Assembly: GCF_014648555.1 (NCBI RefSeq)
Contig: NZ_BMRI01000007.1
Span: forward strand, 183,070-218,985
Source: Kitasatospora griseola
Lineage (GTDB): Bacteria > Actinomycetota > Actinomycetes > Streptomycetales > Streptomycetaceae
Reading direction: 5' to 3'
DNA length: 35,916 nucleotides
Shown in pieces: positions 14,287-21,816 of the stretch; within the stretch, counting starts at the first letter, position 1, and every line of letters begins with the position of its first letter. The notes under the pieces were generated by a model. The model was given only the letters and a program-made list of their open reading frames with translations, was not told where the DNA came from and ran no database searches. The translations under genes were made by a program, and so were the position numbers.

Positions 14287-15018
14287 GTGGTCCTGGTGCA
14301 CGCGGTCACCGACTGGCTGCGCGGGCTCTCCGGGCCGGTGGTGTACGCGGTGGTGGGGGCCCTGGTGTTCGCCGAGGACGCGTTGTTCTTCGGGTTCGTG
14401 CTGCCGGGCGAGACGGCCGCGGTGCTGGGCGGGCTGCTGGCGCACCAGGGCAAGGTGTCGCTGGGCTGGATGGTGCTGGTGGTGGTGTCCGCGGCGGTCA
14501 TCGGCGATTCGACGGGGTACGAGGTGGGGCGCCGGTTGGGTCCGGCGGTGCTGCGGACGAAGACGCTGCGCAAGCACGCGGACCGGGTCGAGGGGGCGCA
14601 GGACCTGATCCGCCGTCGGGGTCCAGTGGCGGTGCTGCTGGGACGGTTCGTGGCGTTCTTCCGGGCATTGATGCCGGCGCTGGCGGGGGTGTCGCGGATG
14701 CCGTACCCCCGGTTCCTGCTGTTCAACGCGATCGGCGGGGTGCTCTGGGGGGTGGGGTTCACGCTGCTGGGCTATTTCGCGGGTTCGGCGTACTCCCGGG
14801 TGGAGGGCACGGTGGGGCGTTCGCTGGCGATCGCGGTGGCGGCGGTGGTGGTCGTGGCCCTGGTGGTGTGGCGGGTGCGCGCGCACCGCCGCGAGGCCCG
14901 CCAAGAGAGCCGTGAGAGCCGTGAAAGCCGTGCCGACCGCCCTGACGACAGCCCGAGCGACAACCCCGGCGAGAGCAGTGACGAGAGCCGCGACGACCGG
15001 GGGCCGAGCCAGGACTGA
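14287..15018 (+). CDS. DedA family membrane protein
   Basis: A 243-aa integral membrane protein with ~5-6 TM segments. Signatures: EDALFFGFVLPGETAAVLGG with the acidic residues of the re-entrant loop, and GRFVAFFRALMPALAGVSRM then PRFLLFNAIGGVLWG. DedA/VTT proteins act in lipid-carrier flipping and membrane homeostasis. A hydrophilic C-terminal tail of ~45 residues begins with an (E-S-R)n run (encoded by 9-nt repeats near 14906-14932) and is rich in Asp and Ser, likely cytosolic and disordered. GTG at 14287 follows GGGAG; GTG at 14296 is equally possible. Divergent from the TerD-VWA gene across 98 nt. Confidence 0.9.
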   Translation: MVLVHAVTDWLRGLSGPVVYAVVGALVFAEDALFFGFVLPGETAAVLGGLLAHQGKVSLGWMVLVVVSAAVIGDSTGYEVGRRLGPAVLRTKTLRKHADRVEGAQDLIRRRGPVAVLLGRFVAFFRALMPALAGVSRMPYPRFLLFNAIGGVLWGVGFTLLGYFAGSAYSRVEGTVGRSLAIAVAAVVVVALVVWRVRAHRREARQESRESRESRADRPDDSPSDNPGESSDESRDDRGPSQD

Positions 15019-15151
15019 CGGTCCGTCGGGCGCACGGTGGCCGACCGTCCCGCTCCCGGCAGGGCCCGTCGGCTCCCGGAGGTGGACCGTTCGGCCCTCT
15101 GCGCGGCCGGGGCGAGGGAGCAGGCTGGAGTCATCGGGAAAGGAGTTTCTG

Positions 15152-15922
15152 ATGAACCGTCTGCAGACCCGTAGTGTCGCCGAGGTGCTGGTGGAGACCC
15201 GCGGCGAGGTTTCGGCCGGCGCCCCCGACTATGCGCGGGTGAAGATCGCGGCCGTGCTGGACCGGTTGGACGAGCCGGTGCTCGGAGTCCGGGTGCGGCT
15301 GGTGCAGGAGCCCAACCACGCGATGGCCCGGCCCTCGCGCGCCCAGGCCACCGTGGACGTCAACGGGCGTCCGGTGCGGGCGCACGTCGCGGCGGCCACC
15401 ATGCGCGAGGCGGTCGACCTGCTCCAGGACCGGCTGGTGTCGCGGATCGCCCGGCTGCGCCACCACCGCCGGCCGACCCGTACGCCGCTCGGCTGGGCGG
15501 ACGGCCTGGACCCGGAGCACCGCCCGCAGCGCCACCACCGTGCGCCGGAGGAGCGTCGGCTGGTGCGGCACCGCAGCTACAGCGCGGCGCGGCTGGGCCC
15601 GCTGGACGCGGTGTTCGAACTGGAGGCGATGGACTACGACTTCCAGTTGTTCACGGACGCCGGGAGCGGTTGCGACAGCCTGGTCTACCGGGGTGCGGCG
15701 GGCGGCTACCGGCTGGCCTCGACCGGCCCGCTGCCGGCGCCGGTGCCGGGCCTGGTGACCAGCCGGCTGACGGTGCCCTGCCTGACGGGCGACCAGGCGC
15801 GGGCCCGACTGGACCTGAGCGGCCTGCCGTTCGTGTTCTACACCGATGCCGCGACCGGCCGCGGCAACGTCATGTACCACCGTTATGACGGGCACTACGG
15901 GCTGATCACGCCCGCCGCGTAG
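15152..15922 (+). CDS. Long-type ribosome hibernation factor (HPF/RaiA family)
   Basis: A 256-aa protein. The ATG at 15152 has AGGAG seven bases upstream. The N-terminal ~110 residues resemble the S30AE ribosome-binding domain in a shortened form (ARVKIAAVLDRLDEPVLGVRVRL, then AQATVDVNGRPVRAHVAA). The C-terminal half holds two copies of the dimerisation domain: MDYDFQLFTDAGSGCDSLVYR and LPFVFYTDAATGRGNVMYHR, the latter followed by HYGLI. Dimerises 70S ribosomes into inactive 100S particles in slow growth. The double C-terminal domain is a pattern seen in actinobacterial stress-induced variants. It sits in a block with PPOX and CBS genes, consistent with dormancy control. Confidence 0.88.
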   Translation: MNRLQTRSVAEVLVETRGEVSAGAPDYARVKIAAVLDRLDEPVLGVRVRLVQEPNHAMARPSRAQATVDVNGRPVRAHVAAATMREAVDLLQDRLVSRIARLRHHRRPTRTPLGWADGLDPEHRPQRHHRAPEERRLVRHRSYSAARLGPLDAVFELEAMDYDFQLFTDAGSGCDSLVYRGAAGGYRLASTGPLPAPVPGLVTSRLTVPCLTGDQARARLDLSGLPFVFYTDAATGRGNVMYHRYDGHYGLITPAA

Positions 15923-15929
15923 CGGTCGA

Positions 15930-16053
15930 GCCTTCGGCAGGCGTGGGGGTCTGTCCGGAGGCGGGAAGAGCTCCCGGCGGGTGTGGGGCCCGTCCGGGAG
16001 CGCGGGAAGAGGAGTCGGGGACGGTGTGGGGCCGTCCCCGACTCCCGCTTTTT
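15930..16053 (+). terminator. Three tandem terminator hairpins after the HPF gene
   Basis: Hairpin 1: GCCTTCGG/CCGGAGGC, 15930-15962, one wobble pair. Hairpin 2: GCTCCCGG/CCGGGAGC, 15970-16001, extended by CGGG/CCCG. Hairpin 3: 14-bp perfect arms at 16011-16024 and 16032-16045, then TTTTT at 16049-16053. Hairpins 2 and 3 have the identical seven-base loop TGTGGGG, and 1 has a related GTGGGGG. The linker GCGGGAAGAG occurs before hairpins 2 and 3. Hairpin 3 is a canonical intrinsic terminator. Confidence 0.75.
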
Positions 16054-16338
16054 GGCTCATTACCTGCCCACTGTCGGCCGATTGCCTCGACATTACGTCG
16101 ACAACGAAGTATTTCGGCCAACTTCTTGCCACATGGGTGACGCGTCCCCAACAAAGCTGGCACTGTACCGTCCCATCGCCGCACAGGCCCTTGCAGACGC
16201 ACGTGCACCACGACGGTGCGGCGACCCGTCGGACACCGTCCGGCCCGTTCGAACCACCAGCTCTACCGGGCGGCTCCATCCCTGCCCTCCCGGCTGACTC
16301 CGGCCGTACCCACGCGGCCGTCGCAGAAGGAGTTCCGT
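16054..16338 (+). other. Intergenic leader of the second protease gene
   Basis: No gene is supported here. 16070-16180 is A/T-richer than its surroundings and probably holds the protease promoter. TTGCCA near 16126 and TGTACC near 16163 are visible, but no pair has acceptable spacing and match. The last bases carry AAGGAG, the RBS of the protease. Confidence 0.4.
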
Positions 16339-18591
16339 GTGACTCGATCCTCCCGAAAGACCGTCACCGCGACCGCGCTGATCGCCGGCGCCGCGATGAT
16401 CGCGGCCGCCCTGACGTCCGGTGTCGCCGCCGCAGACACCACGGAGCAGGCCCCGGCCGAGGTCCAGGCCGTCGCCGGCGCGCTGCCGGTGGAGCTGTCG
16501 GCGGACCAGCGCGGCGAGCTGCTGGCCGTGGCGGACGCGGCCAAGGCGGAGACCGCGAAGTCGCTGGGCCTGGGATCGGAGGAGGCGCTGATCGCCAGGT
16601 CCGTGACGAAGGACGCGGACGGCAGCGTGCACACCCGCTACGAGCGCACCTACGCCGGACTGCCGGTCCTCGGCGGCGACCTGGTGGTCCACACCGCCCC
16701 CGACGGCTCGACCTCGGGCGTCACCAAGGCCACCGAGGCGGACATCGCCGTCGACACCACCGCCAAGGAGAGCGCCGACTCCGCGCGGACCTTCGCACTG
16801 GGCAGCGCCGAGGGCGCGCAGGTCGAGGAGCCGGCGGCCGACAACGCCCGCAAGGTGGTCTGGGCGGCGTCCGGCACCCCGACGCTGGCCTGGGAGACGG
16901 TCGTCACCGGCACGCAGGAGGACGGCACGCCGTCCGAGCTGCACGTCATCACCGACGCGAACACCGGCAAGAAGCTCTTCGAGTACCAGGGCATCGAGAC
17001 CGGCATCGGCAACAGCCAGTACTCCGGCCAGGTCACCATCGGCACCACGGCGGCGGGCAGCGGCTTCGCGATGACCGACAACACCCGCGGCGGCCACAGC
17101 ACTTACGACCTGAACGGCACCAGCGGCACCCGCACGCTGGTCACCAACCCGACGGACACCTGGGGCGACGGCACCGTCACCAACCGGCAGACCGCCGCCG
17201 TGGACGCCGCCTACGGTGCCCAGCTCACCTGGGACTACTACAAGAACGTCCACGGCCGCAACGGCATCAAGGACGACGGCGTCGGCGCCTACACCCGGGT
17301 CCACTACGGCAAGAACTACGTCAACGCGTTCTGGTCCGACAGCTGCTTCTGCATGACCTACGGCGACGGCGCGGGCAACACCCACCCGCTGACCTCGATC
17401 GACGTCGGCGCCCACGAGATGACCCACGGCGTCACCGCCGCCACCGCGAACCTGATCTACAGCGGCGAGTCCGGCGGCCTGAACGAGGCCACCTCGGACA
17501 TCATGGCGTCCGCCATCGAGTTCTGGGCCGGCAACCCCCAGGACAAGGGCGACTACCTGGTCGGCGAGAAGATCGACATCTACGGCACCGGCGCCCCGCT
17601 GCGCTACATGGACAAGCCCTCCAAGGACGGCCGCTCCCGGGACGCCTGGTCCGCCGACCTCGGCTCGATCGACGTCCACTACTCCTCCGGCCCGGCCAAC
17701 CACTGGTTCTACCTGGCCTCCGAGGGCAGCGGCGCCAAGACCGTCAACGGCGTGAACTACGACTCCCCGACCTCCGACGGCCTGTCGGTGACCGGGATCG
17801 GCCGGGACGCCGCCGCCAAGATCTGGTACCGGGCGCTCACCACGTACATGACGTCCTCCACCAACTACGCCGCGGCCCGCGTCGCCACCCTGAAGGCCGC
17901 CGCCGACCTGTACGGGCAGACCAGCACGACCTACCTGAACGCCGCCAACGCCTGGGCCGCCATCAACGTCGGTCCGCGCGTCGTCGACGGCATCATGCTG
18001 GACTCCGTCGCCTCCCAGCTCACCGCGGTCGATGTGCCCGCCGAACTCCAGCTCCACGCCATCAACTTCAACCCCGGTCAGCTCACCTTCCACGCGACCG
18101 GTCTCCCCGACGGCCTGAAGCTCCACCCGGTCACCGGCCTCATCACCGGCACCCCGACCACGCCGGGCACCTACACGGTCACCGTCGACGCCAAGGCCTC
18201 CCACCACAGCAACAGCATCACGACGTTCACCTGGAAGGTCGCCAGGGCCGTCGTCGAGAACACCACCCGGACGCCGATCCCGGACGCCGGCGCCGCGGTC
18301 TTCTCGGACATCGTCGTCGACCGGCTCGCCGGCCAGGCGCCGAGCGACCTCAAGGTGGTCGTGGACATCAAGCACACCTGGCGCGGTGACCTGGTCATCG
18401 ACCTGGTCGGCCCGAACGGCACGGTGTACTCGCTGAAGAAGAGCAACGTCGGTGACTCGGCCGACAACGTCTTCGAGACCTACACGGTGGACGCCTCCGC
18501 CCAGCCTGCCGACGGAACCTGGCGGCTGAAGGTCCAGGACATGTACCGGGGCGACAGCGGCTACGTCGCCGGCTGGAAGCTCGTCTTCTGA
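16339..18591 (+). CDS. Secreted M4 metalloprotease with Ig-like and P domains
   Basis: A 750-aa preproprotein. GTG at 16339 with AAGGAG seven bases upstream. Signal peptide to about residue 33 (VAA-ADT). The propeptide has the FTP/PepSY pattern RYERTYAGLPVLGGDLVVH. The catalytic domain shows HEMTH (H359, E360, H363), GGLNEATSDIM and the active-site His in VHYSSGPANHWFYLAS. After ~550 come a putative Ig domain (LTFHATGLPDGLKLHPVTG, GTYTVTVDA) and a P/Homo B domain (HTWRGDLVIDLVGPNGT, ADGTWRLKVQDM). P domains help folding or substrate binding in secreted proteases. Same catalytic family as the gene at 9109-10704, with extra C-terminal domains. Confidence 0.95.
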   Translation: MTRSSRKTVTATALIAGAAMIAAALTSGVAAADTTEQAPAEVQAVAGALPVELSADQRGELLAVADAAKAETAKSLGLGSEEALIARSVTKDADGSVHTRYERTYAGLPVLGGDLVVHTAPDGSTSGVTKATEADIAVDTTAKESADSARTFALGSAEGAQVEEPAADNARKVVWAASGTPTLAWETVVTGTQEDGTPSELHVITDANTGKKLFEYQGIETGIGNSQYSGQVTIGTTAAGSGFAMTDNTRGGHSTYDLNGTSGTRTLVTNPTDTWGDGTVTNRQTAAVDAAYGAQLTWDYYKNVHGRNGIKDDGVGAYTRVHYGKNYVNAFWSDSCFCMTYGDGAGNTHPLTSIDVGAHEMTHGVTAATANLIYSGESGGLNEATSDIMASAIEFWAGNPQDKGDYLVGEKIDIYGTGAPLRYMDKPSKDGRSRDAWSADLGSIDVHYSSGPANHWFYLASEGSGAKTVNGVNYDSPTSDGLSVTGIGRDAAAKIWYRALTTYMTSSTNYAAARVATLKAAADLYGQTSTTYLNAANAWAAINVGPRVVDGIMLDSVASQLTAVDVPAELQLHAINFNPGQLTFHATGLPDGLKLHPVTGLITGTPTTPGTYTVTVDAKASHHSNSITTFTWKVARAVVENTTRTPIPDAGAAVFSDIVVDRLAGQAPSDLKVVVDIKHTWRGDLVIDLVGPNGTVYSLKKSNVGDSADNVFETYTVDASAQPADGTWRLKVQDMYRGDSGYVAGWKLVF

Positions 18592-18620
18592 TCCGTCCCT
18601 GCTCCGACCGTCCCTGCGCC

Positions 18621-18666
18621 GAGGTCGTCCGCTCCCGGAAGCTCACTTCCGGGAGCGGACGACCTC
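18621..18666. terminator. Perfect 21-bp-stem bidirectional terminator
   Basis: Positions 18621-18641 and 18646-18666 are exact reverse complements around the loop CTCA. The right arm and the loop encode the last codons and stop of the minus-strand DMT gene. The hairpin lies 29 nt after the protease stop and should end both convergent transcripts. Confidence 0.8.
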
Positions 18667-19509
18667 CTGGATGTGCGGGACGGCCCGCACCAGGGTCAGC
18701 ACGCCGCCGATCACCGCGGCCAGCCCGAGCAGTTCGGGCAGCAGCCACCAGCCGGTGCGCACCGTCTCGTCGAACAGCACCACGCCGAGCAGCAGGCTGA
18801 CCCCGGCGTCGCCGATGGTGAGGGCGGGCTGCGAGACGGCCAGCGAGCCGGCCTGAAGGGCGTTCTCCAGCAGCAGGACGGCGGCGATCCCGGTGAGCGC
18901 GAAGCCGTAGGTCTGCCAGACCGAGAAGAACGCGCCGGGGCCGTGGTCGGCGAAGGTGCCGGTGGCGGACTTCAGCAGCGCGGCGGTCAGCGCGTTGCCG
19001 ACGGCCGCCGCGCTGCCCAGCGCGCCGGCCCGGACCACCGGGGTGCGCCAGTGCCGGGCGGCGAGCACGGCGGCCGCCATCATGCCGAGGCAGCCCGCCA
19101 GCACGGGCGCCCAGCGGCTCATCGGGGCCTGGTCGGTGCCCCCGGTGGGCGCGGCACTGGCGAGGAACACGACGAGGCCGCCGACCACGGCGCCCACCCC
19201 GGCCCAGCCGGCCCGGGGCAGTCGGCGGTGCAGCAGCGGGGCGGCGATCAGCAGCGCGAACGGCAGTTCCAGCACGAACACCGGCTGCACCAGGGCGAGC
19301 GCCCCGAAGCTCAGCGCCAGCGCCTGGAACAGGGCCGCCCCGGTCACCCCCGCGATGCCGATCAGCCAGGCCGGGTCGTGCGCCAGGGTGAGCACGAACC
19401 GCAGGCCGCCGCCTCGGCCGAGCTTGGCGGCCGCCTTGCGCTGGAACGCGGTGCCGGCGGCGTTGGAGGCGGCGCTGAGCACGGCGAACAGGACGGCGAG
19501 TGCGGGCAC
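18643..19509 (-). CDS. DMT-superfamily (EamA-like) permease
   Basis: A 288-aa hydrophobic protein with about ten TM helices in two related halves, as in the drug/metabolite transporter superfamily. LSAASNAAGTAFQRKAAAKL opens the first half, FGALALVQPVFVLELPFALL is typical EamA, and LAVSQPALTIGDAGVSLLLG repeats the theme in the second half. The GTG at 19509 has GGGAGAG upstream; the protein would be inner-membrane. Substrate unknown. Its last codons form one arm of the shared terminator. Confidence 0.85.
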   Translation of the reverse strand: MPALAVLFAVLSAASNAAGTAFQRKAAAKLGRGGGLRFVLTLAHDPAWLIGIAGVTGAALFQALALSFGALALVQPVFVLELPFALLIAAPLLHRRLPRAGWAGVGAVVGGLVVFLASAAPTGGTDQAPMSRWAPVLAGCLGMMAAAVLAARHWRTPVVRAGALGSAAAVGNALTAALLKSATGTFADHGPGAFFSVWQTYGFALTGIAAVLLLENALQAGSLAVSQPALTIGDAGVSLLLGVVLFDETVRTGWWLLPELLGLAAVIGGVLTLVRAVPHIQEVVRSRK

Positions 19510-19593
19510 GCCCCCATGCTCTCCCGTCCCGGTGGCACCGCCGCGCTTCCCCCGCCCCGATTGCGCCGGACGGGCAGGTCTCCCGACGGCCCG

Positions 19594-21225
19594 TCAGCCG
19601 CCCAGCAGCCGGGCGGCCTGTTCGCGCATCTCGACCTTGCGGATCTTGCCGGTGACGGTCATCGGGAACTCGTCGACCACGTGCACGTAGCGCGGGATCT
19701 TGAAGTGGGCGAGCCGACCGGTGCAGTATTCGCGGACCGCTTCGGCGGTGAGCGGGCGGGCGCCCTCGCGCATCCGCACCCAGGCCATCAGCTCCTCGCC
19801 GTACCGGGCGTCGGGGACGCCGATCACCTGGACGTCGAGCACGTCGGGGTGGGTGTACAGGAACTCCTCGATCTCCCGGGGGTAGAGGTTCTCGCCGCCG
19901 CGGATCACCATGTCCTTGCTGCGGCCGGTGATGCTCAGGTAGCCGTCCTCGTCCATCACGGCGAGGTCGCCGGTGTGCATCCAGCCGTCGGGGTCGATCA
20001 CCTCCGCGGTCCGCTCCGGCTCGCCCCAGTAGCCGAGCATCACCGAGTAGCCGCGGGTGCAGAGTTCACCGGTGTCGCCGCGCGGCACGGTGCGGCCGGT
20101 GGCCGGGTCGACCACCTTGACCTCCAGGTGCGGTCCGACCCGGCCGACGGTGGAGACCCGGCGCTCGATCGAGTCGTCGGCGCGGGTCTGGGTGGAGACC
20201 GGGGAGGTCTCGGTCATGCCGTAGCAGATGGACACCTCGGTCATGCCCATCCGGCCGATGACGTCCTTCATCACCTCGATCGGGCAGGGCGCGCCGGCCA
20301 TGATGCCGGTGCGCAGGCTGCTCAGGTCGTAGCTGTCGAAGTCCGGGTCGGCGAGTTCGGCGATGAACATGGTGGGCACGCCGTACAGCGAGGTGCAGGA
20401 CTCGGCGGCGACCGCGGCCAGCGTCGCGGGGGCGTCGAACGCGGGCGCGGGGATCACCATGCAGGCGCCGTGCGAGGTGGCGGCGAGGTTGCCCATCACC
20501 ATGCCGAAACAGTGGTAGAACGGCACCGGGAGGCAGATCCGGTCCTGCTCGGTGTAGCCGCACAACTCCCCGACGAAGTAACCGTTGTTGAGGATGTTGC
20601 GGTGCGAGAGGGTGGCGCCCTTGGGGAAACCGGTGGTGCCGGAGGTGTACTGGACGTTGATCGGGTCGTCGGCGGACAGCTCCTCCCCGATCCCGGCCAG
20701 CACCGCCGGATCGCCCTGCCGGCCGGTCAGCAGCAGCTCGTCCCAGTCCGGGCCGTCCAGCAGCACCACGTCCGTCAGCGCGGCGCAGCGCGGCCGGACT
20801 TCGTCGACCATGGCCGCGTAGTCGGAGCTCTTGAACTGCCGGGCGGCGACCAGCAGGCGCACGCCCGCCTGGCCCAGGACGTACTCCAACTCGTGCGAGC
20901 GGTAGGCGGGGTTGACGGTGACCAGGATCGCGCCGAGCTTGGCGGTGGCGTACTGGGTGAGCGTCCACTCGGCGCGGTTGGGCGCCCAGATGCCGACCCG
21001 GTCGCCGCGGCCGACGCCCTTGGCGCGCAGCCCGAGCGCCACCGCGTCGACGTCGGCGGCGAACCGGGCGTACGTCCAACGGCGGCCGGTGGCGCACTCG
21101 ACCAGCGCCTCGCGCTCCGGGAAGGCCCGGACGGCCCGGGCCAGGTTCGCTCCGACGGTGTCGCCGAGCAGCGGGGTGCCGGTCGGGCCTGAGGAGTGGC
21201 TAGGCTGGCTCGGGGCGTGCGACAC
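19594..21225 (-). CDS. Acyl-CoA synthetase (AMP-binding, FadD-like)
   Basis: A 543-aa ANL-superfamily ligase. Motifs: [16 protein letters not shown] (P-loop), GMTETSP, the hinge and ribose-binding region with HTGDLA then [16 protein letters not shown], and the catalytic Lys in [14 protein letters not shown]. It activates a carboxylate with ATP and transfers it to CoA; sequence style suggests medium/long-chain fatty acids. GTG at 21225 with GGAGG upstream. No neighbouring beta-oxidation genes, so it stands alone. The exact chain-length preference cannot be read. Confidence 0.93.
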   Translation of the reverse strand: MSHAPSQPSHSSGPTGTPLLGDTVGANLARAVRAFPEREALVECATGRRWTYARFAADVDAVALGLRAKGVGRGDRVGIWAPNRAEWTLTQYATAKLGAILVTVNPAYRSHELEYVLGQAGVRLLVAARQFKSSDYAAMVDEVRPRCAALTDVVLLDGPDWDELLLTGRQGDPAVLAGIGEELSADDPINVQYTSGTTGFPKGATLSHRNILNNGYFVGELCGYTEQDRICLPVPFYHCFGMVMGNLAATSHGACMVIPAPAFDAPATLAAVAAESCTSLYGVPTMFIAELADPDFDSYDLSSLRTGIMAGAPCPIEVMKDVIGRMGMTEVSICYGMTETSPVSTQTRADDSIERRVSTVGRVGPHLEVKVVDPATGRTVPRGDTGELCTRGYSVMLGYWGEPERTAEVIDPDGWMHTGDLAVMDEDGYLSITGRSKDMVIRGGENLYPREIEEFLYTHPDVLDVQVIGVPDARYGEELMAWVRMREGARPLTAEAVREYCTGRLAHFKIPRYVHVVDEFPMTVTGKIRKVEMREQAARLLGG

Positions 21226-21334
21226 GGGGCCTCCTGGGCGCGGTGGTGCAGAACGACGAGTACCCATGCTGGCCACCGGCGGGCCCGTTGACCAGTCTCC
21301 AAGTGGGGGTGGCGCGCGCCCGCTTGACGGCGAA

Positions 21335-21676
21335 TCAGTCCTCCGGGCGCAGGTACCGCTCCCAGATCAGCGCCTTGCGGTACGGGCCGTCCCCGTCGGC
21401 GTCGTACTGCGGCGCGTCGAAGCGCACCCAGTACGCCGACTCGCCCTCCCGGGCATGGGGGTGATCGACGGGCTCGGGCGCGGCCAGGTCGTCGACCGTG
21501 CCCTGGAACTCGACCTGCCAGGGCCCGTCCCACTCCGTGGAGCGGACGACGGTGACCCGGGCCCCGGGGAGGAGTGCGCGGGCGGGCCGGTGCCGGGCGG
21601 GCGGGCGGTCCGTGGGCTGGTCGAAGGCTGTCCGGTCCCGGGGCTGCTCCGGGTCGAGGGGTGGGTCATTGGCCAT
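21335..21676 (-). CDS. Conserved-looking small hypothetical protein
   Basis: A 113-aa protein of unknown function. The first ~35 residues are Pro/Asp/Arg-rich. The rest ([21 protein letters not shown], then [30 protein letters not shown], cited by its ends [11 protein letters not shown] and ALIWERYL) looks like a small beta-barrel with conserved Trp and Tyr. The ATG at 21676 follows an AGGATGAT; an ATG three codons upstream is possible. Divergent from the large ATPase gene across 140 nt of dyad-rich DNA, so the two might share a regulator. Confidence 0.65.
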   Translation of the reverse strand: MANDPPLDPEQPRDRTAFDQPTDRPPARHRPARALLPGARVTVVRSTEWDGPWQVEFQGTVDDLAAPEPVDHPHAREGESAYWVRFDAPQYDADGDGPYRKALIWERYLRPED

Positions 21677-21720
21677 GGCGATCATCCTGCTGGCCGGGCA
21701 CTCCCCGGGCCACCGGTTTT

Positions 21721-21777
21721 CGCCCGCTCGGGCGGAATCACCAAATCGGCGTCCCGCGGCGGGAGTTCGCTGATTTG
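21721..21777. promoter_or_regulatory. Nested inverted repeats upstream of the ATPase-CHAT operon
   Basis: CGCCCG/CGGGCG (21721-21734) is followed by a larger dyad. The outer arms CAAATCGGCG (21742-21751) and CGCTGATTTG (21768-21777) match at 9 of 10 positions and enclose TCCCGC/GCGGGA. The A/T-rich CAAATC and GATTTG stand out. A regulator-binding site or mRNA leader hairpin for the operon, or for the divergent gene, is plausible. Confidence 0.45.
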
Positions 21778-21816
21778 ATGGCACGAAGGGACAGCCGGGG
21801 GTTCATGGGGGGTTCG

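Noticed and set aside
12215..14608. Plus-strand open frame across the TerD-VWA gene
   Set aside because: Arg/Gly-rich shadow with no start signal or motifs; the minus-strand frame has intact TerD and VWA domains.
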